A DNA stretch of 64,000 nucleotides from assembly GCF_007750855.1 (NCBI RefSeq), contig NZ_CP036291.1, positions 3,906,001 through 3,970,000 of the forward strand, written 5' to 3'. This DNA is from Pirellulimonas nuda (lineage in GTDB: Bacteria > Planctomycetota > Planctomycetia > Pirellulales > Lacipirellulaceae). The notes below the pieces were generated by a model, which was not told where the DNA came from, ran no database searches, and saw only the letters and a program-made list of their open reading frames with translations. Below, piece by piece: positions 17,591-26,744 of the stretch. Every line of letters begins with the position of its first letter. Position 1 is the stretch's first letter. Position numbers and translations under genes: made by a program.

Positions 17591-18637
17591 TCACCGCACC
17601 CGGCTCGGCGCGTCCACCAATCGGTTGCCCGAGCGGTCGTAGACGGCGTACTCGAAGCCGGGCTGAAGCGAGTACCCGCCGACGCGGCCCTCTTTGTCGA
17701 TCGCGATAAAGCCGACCTGCAGCGTCGCCCAGTCGGGGTTCTTGCTGACGACGCGCTCCGCAGCAAGCCGGCAGGCCTGCTGCGGGGTGTGCCCCTGCCG
17801 CATCAGCTCGACGACCAAGAAGCTGCCGACCGCGCGGATGACCGCTTCGCCGACGCCCGTGGCCGTGGCGGCGCCCACCTCGTCGTCGACGTAGAGCCCG
17901 GCGCCGATGATCGGCGAGTCGCCGACCCGTCCGTGCATCTTCCACGCCAGGCCGCTGGTGGTGCAGGCGCCCGCCAGGTCGCCGCTGTCGTCCATCGCGA
18001 CGATCCCGATCGTGTCGTGGTTCTCGACATTGATCGCACGCTCGCGGACCGCATCTGGGGCGTTGGCCTTCCATTTCTGCCACTGGGCGCGTGCCGCTGG
18101 CGTGAGCAGCTCTCGCCGCGCAAAACCGTTGGCCACAGCAAACTCAAGGGCGCCTTCGCCGACGAGCATCACGTGCGGCGTCTTCTCCATCACCAGCCGA
18201 GCGACCGACACCGGGTTCTCGATCTGCGACAAGAACGCCACCGACCCGCAGTCGCCGCGGCTGTCCATGATGCAGGCGTCGAGCGTCACGTTCCCGTCGC
18301 GGTCGGGGAGCCCGCCGAGCCCCACGCTGTGGTTGTCGGGGTCCGACTCGCTGTCGCGGGCGCCCGCCTCGACCGCGTCGAGCGCGGCGCCCCCCGCGGA
18401 GAGGACCTCCCACGCCGCTTCGTTCGCGGGCATGCCGTGCCGCCACGTCGAAACAACCAGCGGCCTGCGTGGCGGCTCGGCGGGCGTCTCGCCCAATGCG
18501 CACCCCCCGCCGCTCCACGGCAGCGCGGCGAGGACGAGCAGCCGCGCCCAGCGCAGGCATGCCGGGGCGACTTGATACCAGTGACTTCGTCGTGGCGTGA
18601 GCAAAGAGATTCCCCGAAGGTGCAGAGCGGACGCCAA
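17591..18637 (-). CDS. Exported N4-(beta-N-acetylglucosaminyl)-L-asparaginase / isoaspartyl peptidase family
   Basis: It belongs to the self-cleaving Ntn-hydrolase family of glycosylasparaginases. The expected nucleophile is Thr209 in ENHDTIGIVA, where the precursor would cut itself into alpha and beta chains. Other conserved parts are GLGGLPD near residue 107, the GRVGDSPIIGAGLYVD block at 237-252 and TATGVGE. The likely reaction is cleavage of GlcNAc-Asn or isoaspartyl bonds. A hydrophobic stretch (LLVLAALP, then GGGC) indicates export, perhaps as a lipoprotein. No in-frame ATG exists before the conserved N-terminal strand. Start candidates are TTG at 18637 or TTG at 18604, the latter giving a more usual signal-peptide length. 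Confidence 0.85.
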   Translation of the reverse strand: MASALHLRGISLLTPRRSHWYQVAPACLRWARLLVLAALPWSGGGCALGETPAEPPRRPLVVSTWRHGMPANEAAWEVLSAGGAALDAVEAGARDSESDPDNHSVGLGGLPDRDGNVTLDACIMDSRGDCGSVAFLSQIENPVSVARLVMEKTPHVMLVGEGALEFAVANGFARRELLTPAARAQWQKWKANAPDAVRERAINVENHDTIGIVAMDDSGDLAGACTTSGLAWKMHGRVGDSPIIGAGLYVDDEVGAATATGVGEAVIRAVGSFLVVELMRQGHTPQQACRLAAERVVSKNPDWATLQVGFIAIDKEGRVGGYSLQPGFEYAVYDRSGNRLVDAPSRVR

Positions 18638-19042
18638 CCCAGGGCTTCGCGTAGGGCCCGAGAACCTGCTGGGATTGGGCTGGCTGGTTCTTGCCGCACT
18701 ATAACATCGCGAGCCACCCGACGTAGGCGGGCCCTGGTTTCCAACCGTCCAGGTTGGTCGGCCTGCGTAGCGGCCCGAGTAGCAGCATCGATCAAATAGG
18801 CTTGCCGTCTTGAGTCCGACGGCGCCGCCTCACCAAGCGTCGCACTGGTTGTCGTAGCAGCGGGAATCGACTTCCCGGCCTTTCCAGCAGAGGTAGGCGC
18901 GTCCGGCTGGAAAGACAAAGCCAACGCCAACTGGCCAATGGCGCGGCGTTTGCTTGCTGCTACGGGACACGGCGTGCGGACCCAGGGCAGCGACGCCCAC
19001 GCACGCTTTTGTCACCCAGACTTTTTTGCAAGGAGTCTTCTC
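18638..19042. other. Gene-free interval between divergent genes
   Basis: The stretch separates the minus-strand asparaginase-type gene from the plus-strand small protein gene, so it should hold both promoters. On the minus strand a TATAGT box (18698-18703) could be a -10 element, without a convincing -35. Immediately before 19043 is a strong AAGGAG ribosome site. I see no gene or structured RNA in the rest. Confidence 0.4.
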
Positions 19043-19387
19043 ATGGCGGCTACCACCTACTACACCGACGAAGACATGACCGCTTGGGAGCGGGTCAAGA
19101 AGGCCTTCGCCAACGACTGGGAACAAACCAAGTCAGACTTCGGCGTCGACGGCGCCCGCGACATGAACCAGGACGTCGACGACACCCTCAAACAGGCAAG
19201 CGGCGCCGACGACGCTTTTGAGAACCGCGAGCAGGCCTTCCGGTTTGGCTACACCGCCAAGCGACGCTACGAGAGCGAGTCCCCGGAGTGGAACGACGAC
19301 CTCGATCGCCGCCTGCAGAAAGAATACGACGGCGATTACCGCGCGGACCGGGACTACATCCGGCACGCGTATCAGTACGGAGGCTAG
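19043..19387 (+). CDS. Small acidic protein of unknown function
   Basis: This 114-residue soluble protein has no signal peptide. It is rich in Asp, Glu, Trp and Tyr, with amphipathic helical segments (AWERVKKAFANDWEQTKSDF near the N-terminus). The C-terminal half repeats aromatic-basic patterns such as FRFGYTAKRRY and YIRHAYQYGG. The Asp-Trp-x-Gln-x-Lys-x-Asp-Phe pattern recalls small stress proteins of the CsbD type, but not closely enough to name. A strong ribosome site (AAGGAG, 8 bases before the ATG at 19043) and a dedicated downstream terminator suggest a separately transcribed, well-translated gene. Open frame extends upstream, but the ribosome site decides the start. Confidence 0.7.
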   Translation: MAATTYYTDEDMTAWERVKKAFANDWEQTKSDFGVDGARDMNQDVDDTLKQASGADDAFENREQAFRFGYTAKRRYESESPEWNDDLDRRLQKEYDGDYRADRDYIRHAYQYGG

Positions 19388-19463
19388 AGGCTGCGGAAAC
19401 CGGTCGCGGGCGGCCGAACGGCTGCCCACATCCGGCGCCCAGCAGCCGTCTGCGTGACGCACG

Positions 19464-19503
19464 GCGACGCCGCTGCCCCCGCCGGGGCAGCGGCCGTCGC
19501 TTT
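19464..19503 (+). terminator. Strong intrinsic terminator-like hairpin
   Basis: A 16-bp GC-rich stem with a single bulged base (C19495) and a CGCC loop is followed by TTTGTG. The inner arms, GCCGCTGCCCC and GGGGCAGCGGC, pair perfectly, and the outer arms GCGAC and GTCGC continue the stem. It lies 77 bases after the stop of the small acidic protein. Confidence 0.7.
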
Positions 19504-19680
19504 GTGCGGCTCTGGGCTGGGGCGTGGGGGCTGACGCTCGAAAGGAAGACGCGCGGCACGCGGACTTGTCAAAAGCTAGACCTCGATTAATTTGGTCTAC
19601 TAGCGTCAAGGACGCCGTTCCCCGTCTTGGGGCGCATCGTTGAGGCGATGTCCCCCGCACCCCTCTTGTCTGCGTACGCG

Positions 19681-21657
19681 ATGCCCTCTCCTCTTCGAAC
19701 TTCCCGACGGCAATCTCCTGCCGTTGACGTTTCGTGGTTTCTCGCCCTTACGATCTGCTGCGCCAACCAGGCCGGCGCGGCGCCCGCGGCCCCGCGGCCC
19801 AACGTGCTGCTGATTGTGGCGGACGACCTGGGGTATTCCGACCTGGGCTGCTACGGCGGCGAGATCGACACCCCGCACATCGATCGGCTAGCGGCCCAGG
19901 GGCTGCGGTTCACGGACTACTACGTCAACCCGATGTGCGTCGTCACCCGCACCAGCCTGATGACGGGGCACACGCACGCCCAGTCGGACGGCTACCGTCA
20001 CTCCCTGCCCATCGCCCGCGTGATGCGCGACGCGGGCTACCAGACTTCGCTGACGGGCAAGTGGCACCAACCGGGCAACCCGCTGGACGCCGGCTTTGAC
20101 GCCTTCTACGGCTTCCTCGACGGGCAGATCAATTCTTGGACAGGCGCCGAAGCGGGCGCCCCACAGATCCAAACCGGCCGCGGCGCGCCCGAGCCCACAC
20201 CGGCCGGATGGTACTCGACCGACGCGTTCACCGACCACGCAATCCAGCAGATCGACGCGGCGCTCGGCCAGGGGCGACCGTTCTTCTCGTACGTGGCCTA
20301 CAACGCGCCCCACAGCCCGCTGCACGCCCCCCGCGCGAACGTAGAAAAGTACCCGCAGCGCTACCGCGCCGGCTGGGAGACGCTCCGGGAAGCCAGGTTC
20401 CAGCGGCAGCGGGCGATGGGGCTCGTCGACGATCGCTACCGGCTGACCGAGCCCGAGGCCGAGGTGCGGCGTTGGGACGAGATGCCACCAGATGACCAGC
20501 ACACCGAGGCCCGCCGGATGGCCGCGTACGCCGGCATGGTCGACCGGTTGGACGAGAACATCGGCCGGTTGCTCGCCCACCTCGCCGAGCGCGGCGTGCA
20601 CGACAACACGCTGGTCGTGTTCATGTCTGACAACGGCGGCGACTACGGCAACGGCGACATCCACACCTACCACCAGCAGGTCCCGTGGGACAAAGACTCG
20701 CTGCCATTCAGCGCCACCGGCTGGGCGATGCTCAAGAACACGCCGTTCCGCTGGTACAAGTCGTCCGCCAGCAACGGCGGCGTCCGCGTGCCGCTGGTCG
20801 TCCGCTGGCCGGACGGGATCTCACTCCCCCCTGGATCGTTCGTGCGTCAGCGGCTGCACGTGACCGACCTCTACCCAACGTTCTTGGAGCTAGCCGGCGC
20901 TCAGTACCCCGCCAGCGACGCGGGCCGGAAGCTCAAACCGCTGTACGGCGGCTCCGCCGTGCGGCTGTTTAGCGACCCGGGGCTGGGCGAGAGGGCGATC
21001 CACGACGAGGTGTTCTGGTCGTTCCTCACTACCACCGGACAGCGGGGCCTGATGTCGGGCGGGTGGAAGATCGTGAGCCTCAACGACAGCCCCTGGATGC
21101 TCTTCAATGTCGCAGAGGACCCGGCCGAGTCGCACGACCTGGCCGCCGAGCAGCCGCAGCGCCTCGCGGCCCTGAGCCGGCGTTGGGCGCGGTTCGCCGC
21201 GGAAGAAACCAACCTCAAGCCGCGCGACCGCGGGCCGCTGCGGACCGAGCGCCAGGGCTGGGGGATGCACCGCGCGCGGATGGTGCTGCCGCAGCTCGTC
21301 GACCTCTCGCCCAGGGAGGCCGCGATGGACGTCCCGCTCGATACCGGGCTCGCGCTGGAGTTCTCCGGACCGGTCGAGTTCTCGGGCGCCGACGCCGAAT
21401 CGCTGCGGCTGTACGCAGTAGACGACCCCGAGAACGCCGTCTGGAAGTCGACGTCAGCGCCCGAATCGTTGTCGCAGGACAAGCAGCGGATCGAGTTCAA
21501 CAACCTGCCCAAGCTCAAGCCCGCCACCACGTACTTCTTGCTCTCCGACCCGGGCTGGATCAAGGTGGGCGGCCAGCCGAGCGGCCCGCTGAACGACGGC
21601 GCCTACTGGTGGCGGTTCCGCACCGCCCAGAGCGCTGTGGAAGCCGCAGGGCGCTAG
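19681..21657 (+). CDS. Secreted sulfatase with atypical CVVTR site and C-terminal Ig-like domain
   Basis: It is a type-I sulfatase-fold protein of about 658 residues. PNVLLIVADDLGYSDLG carries the first metal-binding Asp pair (residues 48-49). A TGKWH motif and VVFMSDNGGD supply further conserved sites. The active-site position reads MCVVTRTSLMTG (Cys86 to Arg90). Cys and Arg of the formylglycine motif C-x-P/A-S/T-R are kept, but the middle Pro/Ala is Val. Residues about 545-655 form a C-terminal beta-sandwich with a bacterial Ig-like pattern. Start candidates are ATG 19681, ATG 19648 and TTG 19627. I chose 19681 because it gives the shortest signal peptide consistent with AGAAPAAPRPN. Likely substrate: sulfated polysaccharide, exact target unknown. 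Confidence 0.85.
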   Translation: MPSPLRTSRRQSPAVDVSWFLALTICCANQAGAAPAAPRPNVLLIVADDLGYSDLGCYGGEIDTPHIDRLAAQGLRFTDYYVNPMCVVTRTSLMTGHTHAQSDGYRHSLPIARVMRDAGYQTSLTGKWHQPGNPLDAGFDAFYGFLDGQINSWTGAEAGAPQIQTGRGAPEPTPAGWYSTDAFTDHAIQQIDAALGQGRPFFSYVAYNAPHSPLHAPRANVEKYPQRYRAGWETLREARFQRQRAMGLVDDRYRLTEPEAEVRRWDEMPPDDQHTEARRMAAYAGMVDRLDENIGRLLAHLAERGVHDNTLVVFMSDNGGDYGNGDIHTYHQQVPWDKDSLPFSATGWAMLKNTPFRWYKSSASNGGVRVPLVVRWPDGISLPPGSFVRQRLHVTDLYPTFLELAGAQYPASDAGRKLKPLYGGSAVRLFSDPGLGERAIHDEVFWSFLTTTGQRGLMSGGWKIVSLNDSPWMLFNVAEDPAESHDLAAEQPQRLAALSRRWARFAAEETNLKPRDRGPLRTERQGWGMHRARMVLPQLVDLSPREAAMDVPLDTGLALEFSGPVEFSGADAESLRLYAVDDPENAVWKSTSAPESLSQDKQRIEFNNLPKLKPATTYFLLSDPGWIKVGGQPSGPLNDGAYWWRFRTAQSAVEAAGR

Positions 21658-21800
21658 TCGCAAGTGAAACCCTCAGCGGCTACAGTGGGGGGGTGAGCCG
21701 GGCCGCAGGATGCCTTGGCGTGCTGCCTCTTCCAACCAAACTTACCGGGGCTCGGATCGTCGCCCCGCGGCAACCACGCCGCTACCGACAGGAAATCGGG

Positions 21801-24800
21801 ATGGCCCTAAGTCGTACTGGCGTGCTGATCGTCGCGGTCGCGTTGTCGCTCTCGGCGCCGGGGCAAGACAACCCGGGCGTGCGGGCCGTTAGCTTCGAAC
21901 GCGACGTGCTCCCCCTGCTCGAGGCCCGTTGCAACAAGTGTCACCACGCCGAGCAGCAACGGGGCGGATTAGACCTGACCCGCCGGGAGACGATCCTCCG
22001 CGGCGGCGACTCGCTCGGCGCCGCGGTCGTGCCGGGGCGCCCAGACCGCAGCCCGTTGATCGGCGTGCTCACCGGCGCGCTCGAACCGAGCATGCCGGAA
22101 GACGACGACCCGCTGGCTGCCGCAGAGGTCGACCTGCTCCGGCAGTGGGTTGCCGAAGGCGCGACCGACGACTCTACGCGGTTCCCGCCCGACGACGTCG
22201 CCTTCTTTGAACGCGAGATCCGCCCGGTTCTGGTCGAGCGATGCTTCAAGTGCCACGCCGGCGAAGACCCGGAGCACGGGCTGAACCTGGCCTCGCGGCA
22301 CGGCGTGCTCGCCGGCGGGGCGCGTGGCCCGGCAGCGGCCCCCGGAGATCCTGAGGCGAGCCTGCTGATGGAGGCCATCCGCCACACGGGCGAGCTCCAG
22401 ATGCCGCGCGGCGGCGACCCCCTCAGCGCCGCCCAGATCGCGGCGTTCGGAACGTGGATCGACCGGGGACTGCCGTGGCCGTCGGACGAACGGGTGCTCG
22501 CACGGGAGCGGCGTTTCTCCATCAGCCAGGCGGACCGCGAGCACTGGGCCTTCCGCCCGCTGCCGCCCGCCCTGCCCGCGGGCTGGAGCGTCGACCGGTC
22601 GCTCCGGGCGCATCACGACCGGCTGGGGATCGCGCCGGCGTCCGCGGCCGATCGCCGCCGGCTGCTCCGGCGTGTGACGTACGACCTGATCGGCTACCCG
22701 CCAACGCCGGAGGAGATCGAAGCGTTTGTCGACGACCGCGGGCCCGACGCCTACCAACGGGTGGTCGACCGCTTGCTCGCATCGCCGCACTACGGGTGGT
22801 GGTGGGGCCGGCACTGGCTCGACTACACACGCAGCGGCGCCAACGGTCAGAGCAACCGCGGCCCGGCGTTCGACGCCGCCCGTTACGAGGCCTGGGTGAC
22901 CCGCTGCTTCAACGAAGATCGACCGTGGAACTGGTTCGCCCGCGCGCACGTAGCGGGCGACCTGATGCCCGGCTACGACGGGGCCGACTACTCCATCGAG
23001 CAGGCCCTGGCGGCCGCGGCGCCCCTCAACGGGCCGCGCACCTTCGAGGAGGCCAGCACCGAGACGTTCGTGCTGATGGACAAGCTGGACGAAGAGGTCG
23101 AGTTCCTCGGTCGCTCGTTGATGGGGATCAGCCTGGAGTGCGCCCGTTGCCACGACCACAAGTTCGATCCGGTTTCGCAACGCGACTACTACGCGTTGCT
23201 GGGCTTCTTCCAGAGCAGTTGGTACGAGCCGGTCCCGGTCCACACCTCGACACGACGCGACGCGGCCGCCGCGGTGGCGACGCGCCGAGAGCTGCTGGCC
23301 GAGAGGGCGAGGCTCAACGGTTACCTGCGCACCGCGGCGCAGAAGATCAGCATCGCGGGCGGGGGGCAGATCAAGAAGTGGCAGCGATCGCGCATCGCGG
23401 TGCTTGCGCCGGTGGACCGTCGGCTGATCGAGATCGAGCAGCAGGTCTTGCGGGCCGAGCAGCAGGCGGCCGAGGCCACGGGAGACGCGAAGCTGGCGGC
23501 CGACTACGCCCTCGCGATCCGGGACAACCAGACGCGCCTAGCCCGGTACGCCCCTCCCGACTTCCCCGCGGGAGGGGGCGCGATCCTGGGCAAGTACGCC
23601 CACGTGATCGGCGGCCACAAGCAGACCCGCGGGCTCCTGCCCCGCGCCCTAGCCGTCGGCCTAGACGACGCGGCCGGCGAGCTAGAAGAGCAGGACCGGT
23701 ACTGGAAGCAGGAGCGGGCCCGCTGGAGCGAGCGTGGCCGCTTCGGCGGTCACCGACGGACCGACCCCGAGGTCGCCGAGCTGGCTGCGGCCTACGACCG
23801 TGTGGAAGCGATCGAGGACGAGCTGGCCAACGATCCGAGCCGCCCCTGGCTGCCGCCTAAACCGTCGCACCTCATCGTGTGCTGCGAAGGCGGCCTGCGA
23901 CGCGCCGAGGAGCTGCCCCCGCTCGACAAGAAGGCCAAGGCGGCGGGGCTCCGCTTCAATTCAAACAGCCCCGATCGCGTGTGGCTCCACCCCTACTTCA
24001 TGGGCGACTCCCGCCTGCTGCTGCGCGGCGACGTGCTCTACCCCGACACGGTCGTGCCGCGCGGAACGCCCGAGTTTCTCGGGAGCATGCGCGCCCTCCC
24101 GGAAGGGAGCGGTCGGCTGCAGCTGGCCGAGTGGCTCACCGAGCCCGGCTCCCAGCAGGCCGCCCTGGTCGCTCGCACCGCGGCGAACCGCGCCTGGCAG
24201 AACCTCTTCGGCGAGGCGCTGTGCCGGACGCCGAAGGACCTGGGACGCCTGGGCGACGCCCCCGAGATGCCCGAGCTGGTCGACGGCCTGGCGAAGCGCT
24301 TCGCCCAGCGGGGCTGGTCCGTGAAGTCGCTGGTCCGTGAGATCGTCACGAGCGCCGCCTACCAGCGCTCTTCGGTCGCCGACGACCAGGCGGTCTCCCG
24401 CGACCCGGAGAACCGCTTCTTCGCCAGAGGGCCCGTGCGGCGTCTGCAGTACGAGGCGATCGCCAACACGATGGCGTGGCACAAGACGGGCAGTCGGCCG
24501 GCGACCCCCGCGCTCCGCGACGCCGCGCTGCCGGCCGCGGCGGAATACTTCGTGCAGTTCGACGGCCCCTCGACGTACGAGCTGATCGACCGGCGCAACG
24601 CCTCGATCGCGGCGACGCAGGCACTGTTCCTGATGAACCAACAGGCCGCGGTGCGGGGCGTCGCCAAGAGCCTCGTAGCGCGCCTGGGGCTCGGCGAGTC
24701 TGACGATCTGGACAGCGTGCTGGCCGCGCTCTACACCCAGTGCTATCAGCGGCTCCCGACAGAGGCCGAGCGTGCGTCTGCCCGCGGCTTCGTCCAGCGG

Positions 24801-24896
24801 CGCCGCGAGCAGGTTGGCGCGGCCAGGGTGCGCGAAGAGGTCCAGGAGTACGCCGGGCTGCTGCTGTGTTCCAATGAGGCCTTCTTTGTGGAGTAG
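21801..24896 (+). CDS. Cytochrome c-like DUF1549/DUF1553 protein
   Basis: This is a 1031-residue exported protein. A short signal peptide ends near residue 21. Two cytochrome-like modules follow, with CNKCHH (Cys44, Cys47, His48) and CFKCHA (Cys148, Cys151, His152). Both are regular CX2CH haem-binding motifs within planctomycete PSCyt1-type domains. DUF1549 covers about 265-480 and contains ECARCHDHKFDPVSQRDYY. A charged helical segment at about 500-690 precedes DUF1553 at about 730-1020. The start at ATG 21801 is preceded by AGGA and gives the signal peptide; the frame is open for 246 codons upstream, but that part is antisense-like noise. The stop is four bases from the DUF1501 start, so the two form one operon. 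Suggested role: periplasmic redox-linked enzyme, unproven. Confidence 0.92.
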   Translation: MALSRTGVLIVAVALSLSAPGQDNPGVRAVSFERDVLPLLEARCNKCHHAEQQRGGLDLTRRETILRGGDSLGAAVVPGRPDRSPLIGVLTGALEPSMPEDDDPLAAAEVDLLRQWVAEGATDDSTRFPPDDVAFFEREIRPVLVERCFKCHAGEDPEHGLNLASRHGVLAGGARGPAAAPGDPEASLLMEAIRHTGELQMPRGGDPLSAAQIAAFGTWIDRGLPWPSDERVLARERRFSISQADREHWAFRPLPPALPAGWSVDRSLRAHHDRLGIAPASAADRRRLLRRVTYDLIGYPPTPEEIEAFVDDRGPDAYQRVVDRLLASPHYGWWWGRHWLDYTRSGANGQSNRGPAFDAARYEAWVTRCFNEDRPWNWFARAHVAGDLMPGYDGADYSIEQALAAAAPLNGPRTFEEASTETFVLMDKLDEEVEFLGRSLMGISLECARCHDHKFDPVSQRDYYALLGFFQSSWYEPVPVHTSTRRDAAAAVATRRELLAERARLNGYLRTAAQKISIAGGGQIKKWQRSRIAVLAPVDRRLIEIEQQVLRAEQQAAEATGDAKLAADYALAIRDNQTRLARYAPPDFPAGGGAILGKYAHVIGGHKQTRGLLPRALAVGLDDAAGELEEQDRYWKQERARWSERGRFGGHRRTDPEVAELAAAYDRVEAIEDELANDPSRPWLPPKPSHLIVCCEGGLRRAEELPPLDKKAKAAGLRFNSNSPDRVWLHPYFMGDSRLLLRGDVLYPDTVVPRGTPEFLGSMRALPEGSGRLQLAEWLTEPGSQQAALVARTAANRAWQNLFGEALCRTPKDLGRLGDAPEMPELVDGLAKRFAQRGWSVKSLVREIVTSAAYQRSSVADDQAVSRDPENRFFARGPVRRLQYEAIANTMAWHKTGSRPATPALRDAALPAAAEYFVQFDGPSTYELIDRRNASIAATQALFLMNQQAAVRGVAKSLVARLGLGESDDLDSVLAALYTQCYQRLPTEAERASARGFVQRRREQVGAARVREEVQEYAGLLLCSNEAFFVE

Positions 24897-24900
24897 CGCT

Positions 24901-26235
24901 ATGACGATGCCCCGTCGACAATTCCTGACGCGTGCCGCGGCGACCTCGGGCCTGCTCGCCACCGCCGGCGGCTGGCCCGAGGCCTCCGCCTCGCCCCTCC
25001 CCACGCCGCACCACCCGGGACGGGTCAAGAGCGTCATCTTTTACTACTGCCGGGGGGGCCCCTCGCAGGCGCACACGTTCGACCGGCCGCAACGCGTCGA
25101 AGACCCGTCGCTCTACCCCTACCGTTTCTCTCGGTGCGGGCAGTCGGGCCTCGAGATCAGCGACCTGTTCCCCAGCCTGCAGACGCTCGCCGACGACTTG
25201 TGCGTGATCCGATCGGGGTACGGCGCCGTGGCGACGCACAACGAAGGGGGCATCTTCGCCTTCACGGGCGCCAGCAAAGTGGGGGCGAGCCTGGGGGCGT
25301 GGATGCTGCACGGCATGGGCAGCGGCAACCCGAGCCTGCCCGGCCACGTGCTGCTCACCGGACGCGCGCCGGGCGACACGTGGGCGGCCAGCGACGGCGC
25401 CGTGCACGGGGGGCCCCGGGCCGTCGGCGCCGGGGGCCTGCCGCCGTCGCTGCAAGCGCAGGTGATCCAGGACCCGGCCGACCCCGTGGCCAACCTCGAA
25501 AGCCCAGACCCCGCCGCCAGCCAGTCGCGCTGGCTGGCGGAGCTGCGTGCCCTGAACCGTGGGTTCGCCGAGCGCCACGCGGGCGTGGCCGAGCTAGACG
25601 CACGTACCGAGTCCTTCTTTACCGCGCAGCGCATGCAGCGCTCGGCGCCCGAAGCGTTCGACCTCTCTCAAGAGGCCGAGAGCCCAGCCACGAGGGCACT
25701 CTACGGCCTCGATCCGCTGCCAACACGGAGCACGGGCGCCAAGCTGCTGCTTGCGCGGCGGCTGGTGGAGCGCGGCGTGAGGTTCGTGCTGGTGCCCTCG
25801 ATGAACGTGCCCAGCCTTGAGGGGGGCAGCGGCGACTGGGACACGCACACGCCCACAAGCGTGCGGGGCGTGATCCCCAACCTGGCGCTCGCCTGCGACC
25901 TCCCGCTGGCCGGGCTGATCACGGACCTCAAGCAGCGTGGTCTGCTCGACCAGACGCTGGTGGTTTGGGGCGGAGAGATGGGCCGCGGCGGCCCCGGCCA
26001 CATGAACCACAACGGCAGCGCGTTCTGCTGGTGGATGGCCGGCGGCGGCGTCCGCGGAGGGAGCGCCTTGGGCGCGACGGACGAGCGCGGATTCACGTCC
26101 GTCGAGAGCCCGGTGCACGTCCGCGACCTGCACGCCACGATCTTGTGGGCGTGCGGGCTCGATGTCCACCGCATGAGCCACAAAGGGGTCGGCTTCGACT
26201 CGGCCTGCAAGGTCGCCCACGGGGTGTTCGCCTGA
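24901..26235 (+). CDS. DUF1501 domain-containing secreted protein
   Basis: It has 444 residues. A twin-arginine signal (MPRRQFLTRAAA) supports the ATG at 24901. The core has YYCRGGPSQAHTFDRP near residue 50. Later blocks include a GDWDTHTPTSVRG segment, LVVWGGEMGRGGPG and HMNHNGSAFCWWMAGGG. Here WGGEMGR replaces the GEFGRTP of the copy at 10977, the same form as the copy at 55, so these two belong to one DUF1501 subgroup. It is the direct partner of the preceding cytochrome-type DUF1549/1553 protein. Function unknown. Confidence 0.9.
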   Translation: MTMPRRQFLTRAAATSGLLATAGGWPEASASPLPTPHHPGRVKSVIFYYCRGGPSQAHTFDRPQRVEDPSLYPYRFSRCGQSGLEISDLFPSLQTLADDLCVIRSGYGAVATHNEGGIFAFTGASKVGASLGAWMLHGMGSGNPSLPGHVLLTGRAPGDTWAASDGAVHGGPRAVGAGGLPPSLQAQVIQDPADPVANLESPDPAASQSRWLAELRALNRGFAERHAGVAELDARTESFFTAQRMQRSAPEAFDLSQEAESPATRALYGLDPLPTRSTGAKLLLARRLVERGVRFVLVPSMNVPSLEGGSGDWDTHTPTSVRGVIPNLALACDLPLAGLITDLKQRGLLDQTLVVWGGEMGRGGPGHMNHNGSAFCWWMAGGGVRGGSALGATDERGFTSVESPVHVRDLHATILWACGLDVHRMSHKGVGFDSACKVAHGVFA

Positions 26236-26295
26236 CGGCGGCGCCGGCCGCGTCTGTCGCTCGTAGCGCGGCGCGCCCTCCGAGCCGGCGAACCG

Positions 26296-26655
26296 CTACT
26301 CGGGGCGTATCCGGTACAGCAGGGCGTACAGCGTCGGCACCATGATCATCGTCAGCAGCGTGCCGACGATCAGGCCGAAGAAGATCGTCACCGCTAGCGC
26401 CACCCAGAAAACGTCCTGCAGCATCGGCAGCACCCCCAGCACGGTGGTGCCCGCCGCGTTCACGACGGGGTTCAACCGCGCGACGGCCGCCTCGACCACC
26501 GCGTTGTAGGGCGCCAACCCGCGGCCGAGGTTCGCGTTTACCTCGTCCAGCAGCACGACGGCGTTGACGATGATCGGGGCGTACGACGTGTAGGGGTCCT
26601 CGGCGCTGACCGGCAGGTAGAAACGCGGCGGCCCCTTGCCGACGAAGGCGCTCAT
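26296..26655 (-). pseudogene. Decayed RND efflux transporter remnant
   Basis: This 119-codon fragment joins two parts of an AcrB-like RND pump that should be several hundred residues apart. The N-terminal 25 or so residues (GKGPPRFYLPVSAED) match the periplasmic porter domain. From VVLLDEVN onward it matches the last membrane helices, including GTTVLGVLPML and a final helix ending in VPTLYALLYRI. The first 500 or so residues and the helix 8-10 region are absent. The joint lies at SYAPIIVNAVVLLDE, where both parent segments would read like IVN. It cannot make a working pump. It is unlike the intact RND gene at the right edge, so it came from a different subfamily. Confidence 0.75.
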
Positions 26656-26744
26656 GCATGCGCCACTACGGCCCTACCGATGGCTGTCTCGCAGCACGTC
26701 CACCTTTCGTAGCAAGAGGCGGCGGCGCGCTGATTGGACCGGGG

